Source: Ruminococcus sp.
GTDB taxonomy: Bacteria; Bacillota; Clostridia; Lachnospirales; Lachnospiraceae
Direction: 5' to 3'
Assembly: GCA_013911065.1 (NCBI GenBank)
Contig: JACERV010000022.1
Coordinates: 1-64,000 of the forward strand
DNA: 64,000 bases
This document shows positions 61,011 to 64,000 of this stretch, piece by piece; position 1 is the stretch's first letter, and each line of letters begins with the position of its first letter. The notes below the pieces were generated by a model. The model did no database searches and was not told the DNA's origin. It saw nothing but the letters and a program-made list of their open reading frames with translations. Made by a program: the position numbers and the translations under genes.

Positions 61011-61577
61011 ATGCGTAAAAAAGATGATGAAAAAGAAAAGAGCATAAAGGAAGCAGTTATAAGGTTAATTCTGGAAGAAGGCTTTCATGGCACCTCTATC
61101 TCGAAGATTGCTAAGAGGGCTGGGGTCTCTCCCGCGACAGTTTATATCTATTTTGAAAATAAGGAGGTTATGCTCCAGGATATTTACAACGAATATGCGG
61201 AAGAGATTTTCGATTATCTGCTTGGCAGCATCAACCGGGAGATGCGCGGCCGGCAATTAATTGAAGTTCTTATTACCAGTTATTATGATTACATCTGCGG
61301 AAACAGAGAAGTATTTAGCTTTGTGGAGCAGTTTTCCAACTGTCCTTCTCTTGCAAGCCGTTGTACAGAGCGGCAGAGGATGTGTGAGGTCAGTAATCTG
61401 ATCTTAGAGATGAAGGCAAAGCGGATTATTAAAAATTACAGTACTGATAACCTGATGGCAATTATGTTTTATCCGGTAAAGTCAATTGCTGTAGATCATT
61501 GTAAAAGCAAGGAAGAAAAAGAGGAGCTGTTGAGAGAATTTATTTATATTATTCAGGAAGCGTTGTTGATAGAGTAA
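61011..61577 (+). CDS. TetR/AcrR-family regulator next to lon
   Basis: A 188-residue regulator: IKEAVIRLILEEGFHGTSIS then KIAKRAGVSPATVYIYFENK form the N-terminal TetR helix-turn-helix (about residues 12-55), followed by a helical effector domain. ATG 61011 follows CGAGGTGG; an in-frame extension to 60930 would start upstream of the promoter. A 19-bp sequence within its own promoter recurs inverted ahead of the lon gene, so it may control both itself and lon. Confidence 0.88.
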   Translation: MRKKDDEKEKSIKEAVIRLILEEGFHGTSISKIAKRAGVSPATVYIYFENKEVMLQDIYNEYAEEIFDYLLGSINREMRGRQLIEVLITSYYDYICGNREVFSFVEQFSNCPSLASRCTERQRMCEVSNLILEMKAKRIIKNYSTDNLMAIMFYPVKSIAVDHCKSKEEKEELLREFIYIIQEALLIE

Positions 61578-61642
61578 CTTTGGCGAGATTCTAATGTGGA
61601 GCTTATGGTTCACAAAGGTCTCGCAATCATTTCGAAGTTAAT

Positions 61643-61736
61643 TAAACGAACATTCACTTATGAATGTCAGATGAAGAATGATGTACGGGAAGAGATATCA
61701 GCTAAACAGAGGTATTTCTTGATAAAAGAACATTCA
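61643..61736. promoter_or_regulatory. TetR-type sites upstream of lon
   Basis: TAAACGAACATTCACTTAT (61643-61661) is the exact inverted copy of 60969-60987. CATTCA-CTTA-TGAATG (61651-61666) is palindromic, and a half-site GAACATTCA recurs at 61728-61736, 23 bases before the lon start. Confidence 0.6.
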
Positions 61737-61758
61737 TTCAGAAAGGAAAGTGATTTAT

Positions 61759-64000
61759 ATGATGAACTCAGAGAAAATTAGAAAGACGGGAATTGTTATT
61801 CCGATTTCAAATATAGTATTATTGCCCGGAGCAGTGACAAAGCTCAGTGTCAGCAGTCTGAGTGAGGAACAGATAAGGTATCTGGAGGATGAAAATATAG
61901 AGAATATTGCACTGCCGATGAAGCAGAATTTCAAGCAAAATGATGTTTCAGAGGATGACTTTTATAAAATAGGAATCTCATTCCAGATTGAGGATGTCCA
62001 AGAGTCAGAAAAAGGAATACAGCTTACAATCAAAGCCTTAGATAGAGTTGAGGTAAAGGAACTGGATATTGAAGCTGGTTATATCTATGCCCATTTTGAA
62101 AAGAGCCCGGATATTGAAGATATGGATGAGAAAAGCCAGGTGGATATGCTGGAGTATATTCAGAAAATTACAAGGGAAATAAGTGAAAGATTCCCGGATG
62201 GAAAGCGTTATGTTGCTGTGATTGAGGGCTTTCAGGACTTAAATTCCCTCATTGTATACCTTGCCCAGTTCCTTCCGGTTTCTAATGAAGAAAAATATGA
62301 ACTGCTGGCTGTTCAGTCTATGAAGGAGAGAAGCCTGCGCTTTATGGATTACCTTCTGAAACAGAAGGAAGCCATCGGATTACAGATTCAGATGGCAGAA
62401 AGATTTTCAGAGAAGGCAAATAAGCATTACAGAGAGCAGGTTTTAAGAGAACAGTTAAAGGCAATTCAGGAAGAATTAAATGAAGGCAAGGAAGGCCGGG
62501 GTAAAAAGGACGAGGAATATCTGACCAGGATTGAAGAGGCCGGAATGCCCGATGAGATTAAGGAAGCCGCACTTGATGAAGTGGAAAAACTTCAGGCTCA
62601 GGGCCCCAATGGTGCTGAATATAATGTAATACGCAATTATCTGGACCTTCTGGTTTCACTTCCGTGGAAGAAGGCTGAGGAGAAGGCGGTTAATCTGATA
62701 GAGGCAAGACGTATTCTGGATGAACAGCACTACGGTTTGGAGAAAGTAAAGGATAGAATCATTCAGCATCTTGCAGTTATGCAGCTTAAAAAAGATAAGA
62801 AAGGCTCTATTCTACTGCTGGTAGGACCTCCCGGAACAGGAAAAACCAGCCTTGGCAGAAGTATTGCAGAGGCTCTGGACAGAAAATATATCCGTCTTAG
62901 TCTCGGCGGTATCAGAGATGAAGCTGAAATTCGCGGACATCGCAGAACCTATATTGGTGCGATGCCGGGAAGAATTCTTCAAAGTATCAAGAAAGCGGGT
63001 ACAAATAATCCGGTCATGGTTCTGGATGAAGTAGATAAATTGATGGTTGGAGGTTTCAGCGGAGACCCGGCAAGTGCCCTTCTTGAAGTGTTAGATCCGG
63101 AGCAGAACAATAGTTTTACAGACCACTACCTGGATCAGCCATATGACCTTTCTGATGTATTCTTTATTGCAACTGCAAATTCATTAGAAAGTATATCTGA
63201 GCCGTTGTTGGACCGTATGGAGGTTATACAGATTTCCAGTTATACCAGTGAAGAGAAGTTTCATATTGCGAAGGACCATCTTGTTCCAAAGACTTTGGAG
63301 GAGCATGGCTTGACAGGAGAACAACTGGTAATTCCGGAAGATGTTATAAGGAAAGTAATTAATGAATACACTCTGGAAGCAGGAGTCAGAGGTTTGAAGA
63401 AGCAGCTGGCCGGAATTGCCAGGGTAGTTTCTGAGAAAATCGTATCAAATAAAACAGAGGTTCCATATCAGGTAAGTGTGGAACAACTGGAAGATATTCT
63501 TGGACGGAAAGTGTCCAGACACGATGTGGCCCAGCAGGATAATCCTCCTGGAGTAGTGACTGGATTAGCCTGGACTCCGGTGGGAGGAGAAATCCTGTTT
63601 ATAGAAGCAACCAGCATGGCAGGAAATGGGGAAGTGATGCTGACAGGTAAATTGGGAGATGTAATGAAAGAATCTGCCAGAATTTCATTAAGCCTGTTAA
63701 AATCCCGGCTGCCGCTGAATTCCATTAACTTTAAAGAAAGAGACCTCCACATCCATGTTCCGTCAGGAGCAGTACCAAAAGATGGCCCATCCGCTGGAAT
63801 TGCGTTATTTACAGCACTGGCATCTCTGGTGACGGGGATTAAGGTAAATTCAAGACTGGCAATGACAGGTGAAATCACCCTGAGGGGTGCGGTCCTTCCG
63901 ATCGGCGGCCTCAAAGAAAAACTACTGGCTGCACAGAGGGCAGGAATCACGAAAGCATTAATTCCGAAAGATAATGTGGATGATTTGAAAGATGTACCTG
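61759..64000 (+). CDS. lon: Lon protease (ATP-dependent), cut by window edge
   Basis: 747 complete codons are visible and the frame is still open at the edge, so only the last 25 or so residues should be missing. The N-terminal substrate domain (GIVIPISNIVLLPGAVTKLS) is followed by a coiled region (about 200-260), the AAA module with Walker A GPPGTGKTS (about 356), IRGHRRTYIGAMPGR and Walker B MVLDEVDKL (about 417), sensor FIATANS, and the protease domain with Ser678 in PKDGPSAGIA and Lys721 in GGLKEKLL. It degrades misfolded and regulatory proteins in the cytoplasm. ATG 61759 follows AAGGAAAG; a second ATG at 61762 is possible. It is flanked by a TetR gene whose operator recurs in the lon leader. 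Confidence 0.95.
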   Translation, partial: MMNSEKIRKTGIVIPISNIVLLPGAVTKLSVSSLSEEQIRYLEDENIENIALPMKQNFKQNDVSEDDFYKIGISFQIEDVQESEKGIQLTIKALDRVEVKELDIEAGYIYAHFEKSPDIEDMDEKSQVDMLEYIQKITREISERFPDGKRYVAVIEGFQDLNSLIVYLAQFLPVSNEEKYELLAVQSMKERSLRFMDYLLKQKEAIGLQIQMAERFSEKANKHYREQVLREQLKAIQEELNEGKEGRGKKDEEYLTRIEEAGMPDEIKEAALDEVEKLQAQGPNGAEYNVIRNYLDLLVSLPWKKAEEKAVNLIEARRILDEQHYGLEKVKDRIIQHLAVMQLKKDKKGSILLLVGPPGTGKTSLGRSIAEALDRKYIRLSLGGIRDEAEIRGHRRTYIGAMPGRILQSIKKAGTNNPVMVLDEVDKLMVGGFSGDPASALLEVLDPEQNNSFTDHYLDQPYDLSDVFFIATANSLESISEPLLDRMEVIQISSYTSEEKFHIAKDHLVPKTLEEHGLTGEQLVIPEDVIRKVINEYTLEAGVRGLKKQLAGIARVVSEKIVSNKTEVPYQVSVEQLEDILGRKVSRHDVAQQDNPPGVVTGLAWTPVGGEILFIEATSMAGNGEVMLTGKLGDVMKESARISLSLLKSRLPLNSINFKERDLHIHVPSGAVPKDGPSAGIALFTALASLVTGIKVNSRLAMTGEITLRGAVLPIGGLKEKLLAAQRAGITKALIPKDNVDDLKDVP

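Noticed and set aside
61596-61781. 61-codon frame between tetR and lon
   Set aside because: It spans the operator-like sites and overlaps the lon start; no ribosome binding site and no protein-like pattern.

Overview
The window looks like chromosomal DNA from an anaerobic, low-to-moderate G+C spore-forming member of the Clostridia, probably Lachnospiraceae-like. This is inferred from gene content: a collagen-like protein of the exosporium type, 2-oxoacid:ferredoxin oxidoreductase, corrinoid methyltransferases, cobalamin and glycine riboswitches, several ribose-type ABC importers, and AAGGAGG-type ribosome binding sites with ATG, GTG or TTG starts. No rRNA, tRNA, CRISPR array or phage was seen.

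Left part (1-13 kb). A Gly-X-Y repeat protein is followed by a translationally coupled trio: acyl carrier protein, AMP-forming acyl ligase, and a BtrH/C39-like Cys-His-Asp protein. Next come a very short putative transcript carrying a two-codon reading frame, a decayed gene, a radical SAM protein and a two-gene 2-oxoacid oxidoreductase. An IS3-family element sits between the two halves of what appears to be the oxidoreductase operon terminator. A TetR regulator and a SulP anion transporter follow on the minus strand.

Sugar-acid region (13-27.5 kb). One long plus-strand operon encodes a ribose-type ABC importer (binding protein, double ATPase, two permeases), a metallo-beta-lactamase-fold hydrolase, a Tm-1/UPF0261 protein, a class II aldolase, a GntR regulator and a RuBisCO-like protein. 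This reads as an uncharacterised catabolic pathway for a sugar-acid or lactone-like compound. A minus-strand PdxA2/DUF1537-kinase pair (D-threonate-type catabolism) and a divergent PrpR-like regulator without a GAFTGA loop lie next to it.

Corrinoid region (27.5-34 kb). A cobalamin riboswitch with its own terminator precedes a CobW-type GTPase, three uroporphyrinogen-decarboxylase-family methyltransferases, a corrinoid protein and a RACo-type reductive activator. Together these form a B12-controlled methyl-transfer (demethylation) system.

Second sugar region (34-45.3 kb). A PfkB kinase, a class II ketose-bisphosphate-type aldolase and a D-lyxose isomerase-like cupin are followed by an ABC importer and then a sensory set: a second binding protein closely resembling the importer's own, a histidine kinase, a NarL-type response regulator and a membrane-anchored family 1 binding protein.

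Glycine region (45.3-52.4 kb). A single-aptamer glycine riboswitch and terminator control gcvT, gcvH, gcvPA, gcvPB, a lipoate-protein ligase and dihydrolipoyl dehydrogenase, a self-contained glycine cleavage operon.

Right part (52.4-64 kb). This holds an iron-siderophore ABC operon with a DtxR-like operator, a LacI regulator, a MerR/GyrI-type regulator, a HAD phosphatase, a scar with truncated AraC and MFS genes, a Phd-Doc toxin-antitoxin pair with a perfect 30-bp palindrome, a TetR regulator, and a lon protease gene that runs off the window edge.
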